From: Pardosa pseudoannulata
Lineage: Eukaryota; Arthropoda; Arachnida; Araneae; Lycosidae
Direction: 5' to 3'
Length of the DNA: 64,000 nucleotides
NCBI GenBank assembly: GCA_032207245.1
Contig: CM063500.1
Span: forward strand, 60,022,161 to 60,086,160
This document shows, one piece after another, positions 24,410-38,500 of the stretch. Every line of letters starts with the position of its first letter. The first letter of the stretch is position 1. Position numbers and translations under genes: made by a program. Under the pieces are notes generated by a model. The model ran no database searches. It worked only from the letters and a program-made list of their open reading frames with translations, and was not told the DNA's origin.

Positions 24410-26120
24410 GCTTTTGTGAATTTTGAGTATTTACTCTCAAACTAATGATTTTTTAAATCTGAAAATATATATGCATATTACCTATATATTAGGCTTTACA
24501 TTACACTCAGTCAAAACCAATTATTATAAATACTTTTTTTTATTATAATTTTTTTAATAGCAAGTGACAAAGTGGACCATTTTACCCCTACCCCGGGGTA
24601 AAATGGTCCATGGCATGGGGTAAAATGGACCGCAAAAAATTTTCTAAAGTTACCTTAAATGTAGTATATTATTTAATAGTACAAAACATAAAATGTATTA
24701 TATTTATTTTCTATAGCTTCAATATGTACATATAAAGTATAATATTAGCGAATACTGAAGTTAATGAATGATATACCAAAAGATTTGTGTGTTACTGAAA
24801 GTCTGCTATTTTCTTGAGAAGCAGTAGGGTCTGGGAGATTCATGACAATATCTTGAACATTTCCGAGCGATTCATCAACATTGTCAGGGAAAATAAACAC
24901 ATTTTGATTAGGTTTTTACCTAATAAATTTCACAAGAATGTAATCATAATTTTTTTCTGTTATTAAACCAACAAAATGAACCAGTCATTTCTGTCAAAAA
25001 TTTAACCAAAACATACTTGCCAACTTTTAATTCATTATCAAAATTAGCATAATGCTGTGAATTGCTTTCTTTATTACTGTGTTGTGTATCACCATAAACA
25101 CATATTTTCCGAATCACTCGAACTTTCTGATTCACATAAGTTTTCTTTATTTGCTTTAAAATGTACAGTTTTATTATTTTTCTGCATAGTTAAGACTAAC
25201 ATTTTTTCTAAATTCTTCCTAGCTTTAACTGAAGCAGCATTTTTCTGTTTTAATTTTTTCTCTCCCTTCTCTTTGACATCTTTTTCAATCTTCGTTTTTA
25301 CTGGTGTATCAGTTAGAATTTTTGATGCACCCTTCTTTTGTTTGTTTGTTGTCTTGCGCATGCTAGCTTTTGCCAAGGGGCGTAATTCAAAAGGTGATAT
25401 TGTTTTCCACTGATGATTTTCACTTTGTACTGATTGTGATGTATTTGGTTGCTGATCATCTATGCTTACTCTTGATTATTGATCACCTGTGCTTGATTGA
25501 TGATCAGCTGTACTTGGTAATTCAATATCTGGTGAAGTTTGATCAGTCACATATGATGAGAGATATTTGATATCCTCAAAGACGTTTTCATTTAATGGCC
25601 ATATATCTGTTACTTTAAATCCTGATTGCATGTTTTTTAAAGTATCACACATAAAATCAACTTAGAAAAGCATATGGGATACAGAAAAAAAAAAAAAAAA
25701 CACAACTTGTTAAATGGACCATGGTCTATTTTACCCCAGGTTCTGGTGGTCCATTTTACCCCATGTGTAATTCTTCAAAAAGTGTTTGAAAAAAAAGAAC
25801 AAATCTTAAAATAAATTGTTTTAGCTACATTAAATATAATAATACATTATCTTATCTCTTTATTGTTAGAAGTTAAATCCTCCACATCACAATTCTTAAA
25901 TGAAGAGAAAAGATATGTTATGATGAAAATATTTTCTTCTGACTACTGCAAATCAACTTTCTAGAATAAAATGGCTAAATTGTCAGCTAAACACATAATT
26001 ACACATTCATTTTCAAGACTGCAGTGCTGTCATCTATGTATCCAAATATTCAACATAAAAAAAATAAATAATAGGGGTTGGTCCATTTTACCCCATGGTC
26101 CATTTTACCCCGGTCTCCCC
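24386..26120 (-). mobile_element. pogo/Tigger-like DNA transposon (degraded)
   Basis: Bounded by TA dinucleotides (24384-24385 and 26121-26122). Terminal inverted repeats start GGGGAATCTGGGGTAAAATGG on the left and, read inward, GGGGAGACCGGGGTAAAATGG on the right. The motif GGGGTAAAATGG(T/A)CC recurs inside in both orientations near 24594-24635, 25722-25764 and 26080-26110. A transposase C-terminal part is encoded on the minus strand. TA flanks plus this transposase fit the pogo branch of Tc1/mariner. Confidence 0.82.
24944..25635 (-). pseudogene. pogo/Tigger-like transposase, C-terminal remnant
   Basis: Read on the minus strand from about 25635, the text is GFKVTDIWPLNENVFEDIKY, the 'GF..TGI.P.N...F' block that follows the DDE domain in these transposases. 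Next come an in-frame stop near 25490, then SPFELRPLAKASMRK, SKILTDTPVK (the conserved LTDTP motif) and a lysine-rich stretch. After a frame break the frame at 25135-24944 contains LKVGKYVLVKFL, the short C-terminal domain often found at the end of these proteins. The DDE catalytic core is absent. Plus-strand frames at 25057-25570 are shadows. Confidence 0.75.
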
Positions 26121-26404
26121 TAACTATAAATCTTAAAAGAAATTATTAACATTAACAGTGTCTTTGAGTTTTTACCCTGAAATACCATCTATCAATTAAC
26201 TTCTTGGAATTGAATTCCTGCAAAGATGGTCCATGTAAGTGTATAAACATTAGGTTATTTAAAGATTCTCTCCTTAAATTTGAGTTAGTTTGTTTTTGAT
26301 GACATTCATTGTACTGAAACCTTTTCACAGGAAGTTGTTGAAACAGGAAGGGTCAGTACAATTCAAAGAAGCTTTGTTAAATGTGGAAATCTGTCCATCA
26401 AAAT

Positions 26405-27604
26405 CAGAGTTGGCAAAAACCCAGGTTTTTTCAGAAAAAAACCAACCCAGCAGGTTTTTGGCCTTTTTTCGGGTTTTTCCAGGGTTTTTGGGCTTTTTTC
26501 GGATCTTATCAGGGTTTTTACTATACTTTAATGGGTTTTAGATGCTTTTTTTGGGATTTGAAAACTATTCAGGTTTTTTTTGTTATGTAAGAGGACAGGA
26601 TATATAATTAATTGTATGATTAAAATAAATTTAAAATGTTAATAACTTTTTAAAATTGAAAAATTTAAAAATCAATTTTAAATTATGCAGAAGAAATTTT
26701 TGTCTAAATTAAAGGAAATTTTGAAATCTTAAAATAAATTTTTTTCATATTATAAAATTTTTCTAACATCAAAAAACTAGTTTTGAATGGTGATTATTTT
26801 ATACTAAAAGTTGGCTTTGAAATAGTTACATTTGAAGTTTTTTCTTTTCAATAAAATGTATTAAATTATTGCTCCATATTTATTAACAGTATTGTGTTAT
26901 TAAAGCATTTAGAAGATATTTTTTTAGTTAATTTGTAAGTTATATATGATAAGTAACAGAATTAATTATATATATATATATTATCCCCATGTTTATTTAT
27001 TTGCAGTTGTTATACATATTTTTTTCCCAATTTTTCTTGGCCGAACGATGGCCGATTGGTTAGGGTGCTGGCCTTCGGATCCGGAGTTCGTGGGTTCGAA
27101 TCCCACTGTGGCATGGATGTTCGTAGCCGTTCGGAATCGGCTTTAAGCAGTAGGTCCCGGTCTCATTAGCCCTCGTGTCGCAAAAAGTAGACCGTAGCGC
27201 TCCAAACCAAACCAAACCAAACCCAATTTTTCTTGTCCATTTTTCAATTAATTTTATCACATGTAATACTTCAATATTCTTTTTTTTTTTTTCATCACAC
27301 ATTCTTATTAACTTTGTTTAATTTAGATTTTCTTGTATTTGTTATACAAATAACTATTTTTCCCTGAAAAGTTTTTAAGTTTTTGTTTTTTCTAGCAGTT
27401 TAGACCCCCCTCAAATTAAACAAAATCTAGGATCATTGTCAAAGATAAAATATGTAATGTATGTTATAGATTTAATTCAATATATTTATTCTTAGTTAAA
27501 TATGTGGAATTTTAAATAAAGATTTTGAGAACCCAATTTTGAAAAAACCCACTTGGTTTTTTTCAAGTGGGTTTTTTTGGGTTGGGCAAATGAAGCCAAC
27601 CCTG
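26405..27604. mobile_element. hAT-type element with nested SINE
   Basis: The left end is CAGAGTTGGC and the right end GCCAACCCTG (inverted: CAGGGTTGGC). The 8-bp target-site duplication ATCAAAAT is perfect (26397-26404 and 27605-27612). Subterminal regions are rich in AAAACCC and GGGTTTTT repeats on both sides. Non-autonomous: no transposase seen. About 1.0 kb without the SINE. Confidence 0.87.
27040..27221 (+). mobile_element. tRNA-derived SINE, full length, 14-bp TSD
   Basis: One of the best preserved copies, running from GCCGAACGATGGCCGATTGG to CCAAACCAAACCAAA, with perfect duplications CCCAATTTTTCTTG (27026-27039 and 27222-27235). The B box GTTCGAATCC is intact. It lies inside the hAT element and is therefore younger than it. 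Confidence 0.95.
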
Positions 27605-28014
27605 ATCAAAATACACCTTTCGAAAAGAGAATTAAGGGATAAATTTTCCCAAGAACTTTAAATGCATACCATTCATCAATAATTTTAGAAATATCATCTT
27701 CACTAGTAGCAAGGCAATCAGCAAAATGCCAAGAAAGCAATTCAATTTCAAAAGCAAGTCACCAAGGGCATTTCTTTTCAGTTGATCTGGTGCCCGGGTT
27801 TTGTCGGACTGTGTATATTAAAGTACTTCTGTATGTAAAATTAACATTTGCTCTACAGAATTTATGTATAATGCTATAGGATAATTTAAAGAAATCTCTC
27901 ATCAACAGTGCCAATTATCTTTTACTTAGAAATATTATTAAATAAGATTAGTATAGTTTCATTTGAGAAGGTAGTGAAACATACCAACTTTTATAAATTT
28001 TTTTTTCTTTTCAG

Positions 28015-31000
28015 TATACAATGGGAAATTTTGTCAATATCTTTATTTTGACTTGGAAAAATTTTAAACTACAGTTACGACACCCATGGATAACTGTTAT
28101 AGAACTAGGTTTAGTAGTAGCTTTGATGTTTATGCTAGTAATTTTTCGACTTACGTCACCTGTTAAAGTTAGGAAAATTGAAACTACATTTGATACCTAT
28201 GATATCAATTATTATCCTGAAGAAGTATACCGTACATCTGGAAATCTCACTCTCTATTATTCACCAAAGAGTGCTTTTCTTGATAAAATCATGCAAGATG
28301 TTTCCAAGGAACTTGATACTCCAGCTACAGGTATTTTAGTTTATTTGTTGTATTTTACATCATAATTGCATGTCAGCTTTTCATAATCAAATTGTTGAAG
28401 TTGTTAAATGTATACAATTAGTTTAATTTATTCATGTCTGTTATTTTGAAACTAGTGTATATTACCAAATTAAATGAAAAAGAAAAACTATACAAAACAT
28501 GTTAGCTGTAAATTAATAAACTTAGTTCAAGATAAAACATAAAATAAGTGAAATATGTGTAGTAGTAGAATTTTACCACTCAAGTTTTCCTCTATTGTAA
28601 AAGATAAAATCAATCCACAAAATTTACCTACTGGAAAATAACTCACTGATTACTGTGATGAAAAAAATTAATCACAACTATCCAATTCCATACATAATCA
28701 GAAATTTTTTTTTCAAAATGTATTACCATAATTTCGCACATATAATCCGCTGACTGTCTGTGTTTAAAAAGTAAATTTCTTCAGCTGCGGATTATCTGCT
28801 GGTTGTTCATTGCTCAAATCCTCAAAATTGGAAGAAGGAGGAGAAAGTACTAGAAGGGGTAAAGTAGCAAGTAGCACAATAAAGTGTATCCTGCAGTATG
28901 GGAAAATATCGAAAATCACTATTTATAGCTCCAATTGTGACAACTCCAAGTGGATGGAAGGTTGAGGATTGAAGGTCATTTCACCACGAGTATCACTCGT
29001 AATAGAGTGTTTGTTTTCAAAGTTTTGGTTTGCAGTAATATTGGTCATTCATTATGTTTTTAAAAATTCGTTGCAGTTTTTAAATCGCTGATTTCAAGCT
29101 AAAAGTAATTCAGAAGGTCGACAACAAAACAGAAATTGGCGTAAGCAAAAGGAAACATTAAAAATATGAGAAGAAATCAATCCAATTGTCGTGGAATAAT
29201 GAGCTTGCATTAGCTATTTATTATATTGCATTAGCGTATTTAACTAGGAAGGGGTCCAGCATTTCCTTTACTGGATCTGAGCCTGTCCTTGGTATTGCTC
29301 CAGGGTCTATTAGGAATTCTGTCTTTAGGCATTTTAGGAACCTTCAGTATTCCAAGTAGCTTATTGGGAATGATCATAGGCAAGCTAAAGAGGTTAATCG
29401 GGATTGCCACAGCTTGCATAGTAAGGAGCTCTTGTCGCTTCATAGGAATGGCCTGAGGAAGGCAGTTGGTCTTCTTACTGGTCATTGTGCCCTCATTAGG
29501 CACCTCAACATAATGGGTATTAGCTCTGATCCCTTGTGCCGTGGCTGCCGTCTTGAGGAGGAGACTGCTCGCCACATTTTGTGTGATTGCGAGTATTTCT
29601 CAGCTCTTAGATTTGAGCACCTTGGTTGCCACCTCCTTGAGCCTTGGGAGCTGCAGGACATCCCTGTTAGCTGTTTGCTGACATTTGCCTCAGCTTGTGG
29701 CCTTTTTTCTTAGGCGCACTTGGGTCGTGTTTTGTTCTTCTTGGGTTTGGGTACAATAGACCTCTGGTCGCAATGCCCTGCTCTTGAGGAATCCTCCAAG
29801 GGCTGCCCTAAAGGGGATTTCATTCATTCAGTTGTCGTGGAAAAAACAATGGCCTGCATTAGAAGACGATTTACATAGCTGGGTTTTCGAACAGAGAAAT
29901 GTAGGCCACTCTGTTCCTTCCATTAAAATTCGTCTCCGAGGCTATGGTAGAAGAAATAATTTCAACCTTTAAAAGTGGAATTAATTGAGTCTAATCCAGA
30001 CTTCAGCACTCTGCTTTACTTAGATTCTTATTCTTAAAATAATTTAATATTGTCATACTAAAATAATACACAATTTTGCACATATAGTCCGCAGATTATC
30101 TAGTGGTTTGGACTATCTGATAATCTACAAAATTTTTTAAACAAAAAATAGCTCCCACGGACAATACAATGGTTCAGACTATATGTGCAAAATTACAGTA
30201 GAGTAATATTGGAGAAAAGTTTAAAAGCTCCTGAAAAGTCTTAAAAAACCTTAAAAAATATGTCAGCATAGCAGATTGGAGTGTTTATGTAAATGATGCA
30301 AGATAAATTCTATTCTCTAGTTGTATGTTTAATACAAACATTTTTTGTTCATTTGTTATAGAAAAGTGTCCCAAATACTGCAACTTATGAAAGGAATTTG
30401 TCTTCATCTATGTCAAATAATATTAACAGAATAGCAGTTTTAAGTCATACCCTTCCAGAAAGGATAAAAACTGGAGTTGCATTTTTCTTAATTGAACTGC
30501 TATTTGCTTTTATTCTGTAGGGGAAAAAATCAGGATTTTAACTGGGGATAAGGGGATCTATCATGCTCCAGGCATCACTTGCAGAGGGGATCCAAATGAT
30601 TTATTTTATATATTATATTACTATATGTTTTAAAGAAATGAAGGGACTCGAAAAAGGGGATTATGCCCCAAGCACCAGTTAGACTCATTATACCACTGGT
30701 TAGATTTTTTTTCTAAGGCTATTGAAATTTATAGGTTTGAATTTTACTATTGCTAGGGATATTTCTAGCCATGTAGAATGGGCTTTAAACAGTAATGATA
30801 GTTTTTAAAAAATTAATCATATCCTCAAATTTTAGCTGCTCCAAAGGACTATGGAGTAACCAATTTAAAACTGTAAAATGATCTTTCTTTGATTTTTTTT
30901 TTATTATTTTATTTTATTTTATTTATTTATTTATTTATTTATTTTTTTTTTTTTGTAAATGAGTTAATAGACCAACCATTGAAGCACATCACATTTTTGA

Positions 31001-34000
31001 ATAACATTCCATAGAGTGTTGAATACAAAACCCAGCTATTACATTTATTGATTATTAAGTTCATAATGCATTAGATGCTATCCAGAGTACACTGCATTTT
31101 AATTGCAAACCATGGGCAGAAAGTTGTCTGCAGGGCCGTAACTAGGGCATGTCAAAGGTGGCATTTGCCATGGGCACATCAGTTTTAGGGGCATCACACC
31201 TTGAGGAAAATGGGGTCTGAAAGAGGACGATTGGCCCAAGTAGAAATAAGGAAAAGTTGTTAATAAACTTTTTTTATTATAACATCCAATGTGTTTAAAA
31301 ATTATTTTTATGAATTTTCTTATTTTTTTTAATGTTTCCAGAGACTAAACCTGTTATAGACTCTTACAAAATGCTTACAAAACACTCCTAATATGCCTTA
31401 ATATAATTCTGGGTATTTGTTTTAAATTTTGAATTTAATAAAGTTATTAAAACTAAATTTATATTCAGAAATTTGCCAATTTTTTATGAGAATTCAATGT
31501 CTAAATAAAAAACAATCCCCTCAAATAAACTACTCAGTTTATCAGCAAAATAATATCCCCAAACGGATCAAAAATTCAAAAATATTTCTTAGTATTAATA
31601 AGGAAAAATAGAAAAAAAATTTTAATTAATATGTTAGGAACATTTTAAGAATTAACAAAATATTTTATGAGTTCATTCTGAATATATATATATTAATATA
31701 TATATATATTAATATATATATATATATATATATTATATAACATGTTTATATATTTTCTCACTGTATTTGGTGGCAGGGACACAGACCAGTTTTTTGCCAT
31801 GGGCTCTAAAGGACCTAGTTATGGCCCTGGTCGTCTGACTCACAACCTGCCTCCTTTAATTTATTATTTTTTAAATTTTAATTTGCTGAAATCTAAAGGA
31901 TGTATTTTCAAATGTATGAAATACAGGTTTTGATGACGAAGAAGATTTATTAGCATCATATAGGTCTGCACATCATGTGGTTGTTGGTGTGGTATTTAAT
32001 GGAAACCTTAGAAATGGAGTGAAATATTTTGGTCCAATAGAATTTACAGTAAGATGAATAAATTGTTCATGTTATAGTACTTAACAAAATTTTATAATTT
32101 TTATGAATTATTTCAGCTTATGTCTCCCCAAAAGAATGCACCTCCTGAAACATTTGATTTAATCAGAAAAAAAGGTTTGATTAAAATAACCTCTGATTTT
32201 AATTAATAAAACAAGAATAATAAAAGTTTAAAAAAAAATTTATTGCTAAACATTTTAATTTTAGCTTTCTGTTTATGTTTATGGGGATTTTTTTTTTAAA
32301 TATTTCGTGTCCTTTAATATATTTTCCTTCTATAATTTCATTTTTATATGAGTTTTCTAAAATAATATTGAATAATTATCATTGTTGACACGACTTTCAG
32401 AACATAATCTAAACACATGTTTACCTGCATACTTTTTTTTTAATGGATTTCACTAATAAGCTTTGAACTTGAAATAAGTATATAATAACAACATTGTTAT
32501 ACTGAGTTAGTAACTGAAACAATATATGCTTTTTATGGGAAAAATAATGTAATTGACAAATTTACACAAATCAATAGAGATATTTTGCTTGAAATGTAAA
32601 TTATGTGCAAACAAATACATCTGCATTCTATAAAATGAGTTTTTTGTAACTAATAGTAATAATAATAATACAAATGGCCTTGTTTATAAATACAAGGTTT
32701 TTAAAAATAAGACTAATGCTTGTACCAAGAAAGTTGGAGTCAATGTAATAAATCATAGTAGCGATTATCAAAAATAGTCTCCTTGTATTTGATTCTTATA
32801 CAGATTTGTTCATTTCATAAGGTCTCCAAGACTGGTTTTGAAATAATTTTCTGAAATACTCTCAAATGTGCTATTGATTTCTAGATATCCTACACAGTCC
32901 TTAGATGCTATCTCTTTTGTGTATGAAGTTTCGAAAATTAGAGGAAATTAAAAGAAGCCAAATTTGCAGATTAAAGTAAATGGAAGAAGAAAGGGTTTTG
33001 GATAAAAATTGCTTCATAATTAAGGCTGAATAAATATTGTCTTCTCAGAGGAGCCATGTGCTATGTTCTAACAGGCATTGTCTCACACCTTGTATTTGTT
33101 TCGCTGTTTAATCAAGGGCGTTATTATAGATGGCACCATTGATTGAGGCATTCACAGGGACCTGTTTCGTACCTTGTTGTCAAGAAAGGAAATTTACATC
33201 CCTTTACACTTGTTTTCTGAAAGTGAATATTCTTGATGAGTTTTTTCCTACCATTCTAATCTTTGTCTTTTTGTCAATGGATCATATTGAAAGCCCGAGT
33301 TTTCCTTGTCTCAAATTGTCATTGTTAATGTTTCAACATTTTCCATATACACTTTGAAAATAGATGAATAATATTATAATTCTGTGCCTCAGTGTTAATA
33401 CTTATATACCCACATTAGCAGTGCACTAATCTGTATATATGTCATAATCATATCTTCAAATGGGACCTTTTTTATTGCTTCTTATGTATATATTTGTGTG
33501 TGCACATGTGTATGCGTAAGTATATATTATTATTATTTCTTAAGGAAATCATTAGTCAAATATTACTTTCAAATTTTGTAAACATTGATTTGTAAATTGT
33601 TAAGCAGTATAGAATTATATTTTTTATGGTTTAAGAAATGGTTCTAATTCTAGTTGAATACATCTTTTTCAACTTAAATCATTTTTTGAATATTCATAAA
33701 GCATTCTGAAAATGATTATGCTATAATAATGGATTAGTCTTTGAATCATATTCAAACAGTTGGGTGCTGAATGATGGCCGAATGGTAGAACGCTGTTTTT
33801 CTGAACCGGAGTTTATGGGTTCAAATCCCGTTGTGGGCATGGATGTTCATGGCTGTTAGGAATCAGCTTTAAGCAGTAGGTCCTGGTCTCATTAGCCCTT
33901 GTGTGCAAAACAGTAGACCGTAGTGCTCTAAACCAAACAGTTAAGTTGTTTCCGTTTGGCTCTGAAATCTATGGATTCAAACTTATGTTTGGAGTAATTT

Positions 34001-35516
34001 GTAATCAACGTTAAAAAGTATCCAAACTAACACTTATAAACAAAAAATTGATTGCAGCATTCTGAATGAAATCAGTCTTAGTCTGTCTTAATTTTAAACC
34101 AACAAGAAATTTTTGATTTATTAGCAAATTTATAATACATAAATACAAATGGCGATTCTGTAGTTGGATTAAAAAAAAAATTTATTGAATAAGCTTACTT
34201 AAAGTCAGAACTTTTGCAAATTTAAATAACATCTATAGAAAAGTTTTCAAGATTTCACAAGATAGTAATTTTTATAATTATAAACAGAAGGTCATTATTA
34301 TTATTATTATTATTTTTATAATTTTGAGAAAGCTTTTTTGTGGAGTTATAAAGAGATAATTAGAGCCAAATTTCTTTCATTTGTAGGGAAAATATTAAAA
34401 TTGACTCCTTACTAATTAATAATTTTATAAAAACACCTTCATTCTGTTTTATTGTGTGCAATATCCTTAATGAGGGTGAAAGCATATTTATTTATCATCT
34501 TTAAGGTCTTGTGAAGTGCTTTTGGTATTTATTTTGTGTTCTTCCTTTAGTTTTTGTATATTCTTTTAACTTTTTTGTATTTTATCAGATTAGGCCTGAA
34601 CACATTCCTGGGCTTTCTTGGAATTTATCTCTAGTTTTGCCACATTTACCTGTTGTAGGAATTCGTGACCACTCAATATATAGCAGCCGTAAGTACATAT
34701 TTTATGTAAATTACTTTTGTTATTATTCTTTACTTAAATATAAGCAAAGAATATATTTTATAATTTATTATTCTCAACTATAAAATAACAGTTTTTTATG
34801 TAATGTATGTTTAGAAATATTTGTTTAAATAAAATATCTGAATTCATCTCTCTCAGCATGGGAAGATTACTGGATAATAGGACTTGGAAGTAACAGTAAA
34901 AATGGGTTTGTATCCAAAATTAAAAATAGTCATACAAAATTTGTGTATCCTAGAACTACAACAATATTATTATATACTTGAGAAGAAATAGATTGTCTTA
35001 AACCCAAATGTAAATTCTGAAAACAGTATTCTTGTTTTGAAAAATTAAAAGTAAATATTTATTTTTGTTTAATTGAAATTTTGAAAACCTAAGAATTGTT
35101 TTTAGTTGTTGAAATAATAATTTAAACTAATAGTAATATCTGTGGTATAGCCACATTCCATATAAAAGGGAATGTCAAGAATTGCCTGCTTCCTGACCCC
35201 TTATTTTATGGAATGGGGCTTGTCCATGTCCAATTCACCTTGAATTTTCCCATGCTGACCATCCATGGGTTGCCATTTTGCTCTCCCCATCTTTCACCAT
35301 TTGTCCAGCTTGAGCGTTGCTTGGTACCATAAAATTCCTAAGCTTTTCTCCCTACTCACGCTATGTTTTGGCGATCGTTTTGGGTTCCCGCTGGCGGGAT
35401 TTTTCCACTGACCTTGCCATGCTCAGTGTTGAGTGGGTATCATTTTGGCCGAAATTGGGGGAAAAGTCACCCACATTTATTTATTTTATTTATTTATTTA
35501 TTTTTATTTATTTATT

Positions 35517-35547
<31 letters not shown>

Positions 35548-38500
35548 TTTTTTGAGAAAAATTATCTTTTATTAGCCATTTTGCTTTTTTCTTTTGGTGT
35601 CATGTTGAGGGATGAGTATTTTTTTGACAAAGTCAGCAAGTAACAGAAAATAATAAATATTCCTATAAACTAAGGAATGGAACTCTTTTCTATTCTTCAA
35701 TTTTCATTTACCACTGTTTTAAAATCGACGTAAAAGCTACCATATGAATACACTGAATTGTGTCTGCCGCCATATAGTTCCACTAAAGAATCAGTGAAAG
35801 GTTATTGCAGCTTAACAGATAAATGCCATTATTGTCTTTAATCCTCCATGTGTAACATGATTGTTATATTCAACAATACCATACATCAAGATTATATAAA
35901 ACAAATATTCTTTTTTAAAGAATGTTATTTTATGATGTTAGAAATCTAAACTACTACACTATGGGGCTGATTGAACAGATGAAACAGTTATTTATTTGGG
36001 TTCTTTATAAAATGGTTTTTGAAATACATAAGTTAAAATAATAACACACATTTACTCCATTATTTAATCAAATGTTATATTAAACTTTAGGAAATGAAAA
36101 AAAAAATTTAGAACTAGCTTAAAAGTAGATATATTATATAATTATTTTAAATGCTTAGGGAAAAGTAGGTTTGTAGGAAAGAGAAAATTGTTCAATTATA
36201 TTGGTGTTGTTTTAGATATTTAGAAAAGTTAAGTGATAGTAAATTATCTCAGAGAAAATAATGAATTTTAAATATACCTAAAAAGATAAGTTTTGGGTTG
36301 GTAATGCTGAATTAGTTGTTAGATTGCCAGCAAACATTGTGTTCTGCAACCCTTGTTATTTGGATTTTTTTTTAATTTAATGTAAAATAGAATTTTTACA
36401 TATAAAAAATTAATTGAAAGTCATTAATATCATTACTTTATTGTTAGATTTCTACTTTTTTTTTAAAACCATTTCGTTAATTTTTTCTGATTTGGCAACT
36501 TTTTGTAGCCAACAGCAAAAAACATCGCCAAAAAACACATGTATTACATCTGTTCCATGGATCCGTATATAAGCCGACCCCCTCCCCCACTATAGGTCTT
36601 TAAAAAGCCCCCAAAATTGCCGGCTTATGCACAGAAATAAACAGCAATTAGATTAGATTAGAATTAGGGTGGGGCGACCCACAAGGGCACCAGCACTGCT
36701 GCCCAAGGCCTATTGTACTGAAAAACTCCCCATTCACTGGAGCAAGGAGTTCCAGCACAAGGTTAAGAAATATTAACCATTAGATGTCAGAGAAACCAAT
36801 AGCTAAATGAGATAAATTTCAGCAGCAATTTAACCGGGAAGTTAATCAACTCCCACGGCTCGATGAAGTGATACCCAAGGAATTCAAATCTCTTGGTGCA
36901 GTAGTAGTCACATTCACACAAAATGTGTGAGGTGCCTCTTAAGGCAACAATGGCCAGTCAACAGGTCAATGGCCACCCTTAGCTCTTCTCTACTGAGCTT
37001 AAGTAACTCAATAACCCTCATCCAGGGATATCCCTGGTTAAGCTCCTTGGCTTGCCTTTAATTGTTAGAATCAAGCCAGGCCCTATAAGTCTCCCCCATT
37101 AGGAGGTCCCTTACAGTCCTTCTGACTACATTATTAGGAAGACCAAGTACAGGTTCTGGCCCAATGAAGGGCAACTTAGCAAGATTATCGGCAACCTCGT
37201 TGCCTAAAATACCGCAATGACCAGGCACCCAAACTAATGTTACCTTACTCAAACTAGGGTTAACCATAGCCAACTGGTTAATGGTCCTGTAGCAATCCCA
37301 CACAATTTTAGATGAGAAGCAGTACCTGTGCAAGACCATAAGTGCAGCCTGACTATCCTAGAAGATCTTTAACCTTCTCTTGGCAACCCCTCTTGCAATT
37401 CAAACAACAATTAGAATTTTAGAGCACAAATAGCGGTAATGATTTCCTGAAAACATTTCCAGTATTTCAGTACCTCTGGCACCCTTCTTCATTCAGCAGT
37501 TTGTGAGGACATAGATGTACATACATTACAAACATAGATAGTTACAATCCAATTTCAATACATAGGATGAATGCACTTTCTTTTGATAATATACCATATA
37601 TTTCAAATTTTAAGCCCATCTGTATAATCCGAAAATGCGATTGTCCTTCAAAAATTTACCAAAAGTTCAAAACCCCTTATGTAAGCCGACATAAAAAAAA
37701 GACTTCTAGAACTTTCAAATATGTCTCCAAGAATCCAAAATTGTTGCCAGGCAAGTAAAACGGAGGTAATATTTTCCAGTTAAATTGTTTTAAAGTAAAA
37801 CACCAGACTAATGCTTCTCAAACGTTTTTTGCCAAGGCATTTAATTTAAATACTGCAGAAGTAAAGGATTGGTCATACCTCAAGACAAATACAAGGACAT
37901 CTCGTTGCACGTTTTGAAAGTGAAGAAAAACAACTTACATTTTTAATTTTAATTAACTTCATGCTGTCATTAATTAGTTTCACAATTTTACACTAACTTA
38001 TCTACATTATTGCTGCAGCGCTAGACAATACGGCCAATGATATTTTTACTAGATGCTTACGGCAAGTTTTATTTATGGTAGCCCTATATAATGATAACTT
38101 TTTCATAAATTTAAGCAATATAGGCTTAAAAAAATGCTGTGTTTAGCAATTTATAGATTGCTTTCGACTTACATAGAATTGTGTATATTAGAAGATTAGT
38201 TGATCTGTTACAGTTATAGTATAGTTTTTCAGTACAATAGGCCTTGGGCCGCAGTACTGGTGCCCTTGTGGGCCGCCCCACCCTAAATCTAATAGTATAG
38301 TTTTGGCGTGATTATAACACCATTTTAAATTTATATTTTTCAATTTTTGAGCTTTTTCCCATTTCAAAATTTTTGCAAGTTTTATTTACTTTTCACCTTT
38401 ATACTTTTTCTTCTGTGTTCTTTACTTTTTTAAGCCGTTTTTGTGACTTTTTGTCGCAAAAAAACGTGTATATTACATCTGTTCCATGGATCCATATATA

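Larger units (their letters stand above)
28331..31926 (+). other. Intron 1
   Basis: 3.6 kb. Holds a pogo/Tc1-like inverted-repeat element (28726-30198) with an I-clade LINE fragment inside, T/A-rich low complexity at 30890-30955, a hAT element at 31131-31829, and (TA)n at 31684-31740. 30199-30890 is otherwise AT-rich without recognisable content. Confidence 0.85.

Noticed and set aside
25057..25570. Plus-strand open frames in the pogo element
   Set aside because: They are shadows of the minus-strand transposase remnant.
27040..27115. tRNA gene
   Set aside because: A and B boxes are present, but the sequence is the head of a SINE with body, tail and target duplications, and no clean cloverleaf is seen.
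35317..35643. 108-codon open frame
   Set aside because: Its core is translated (TTTA)n low complexity.
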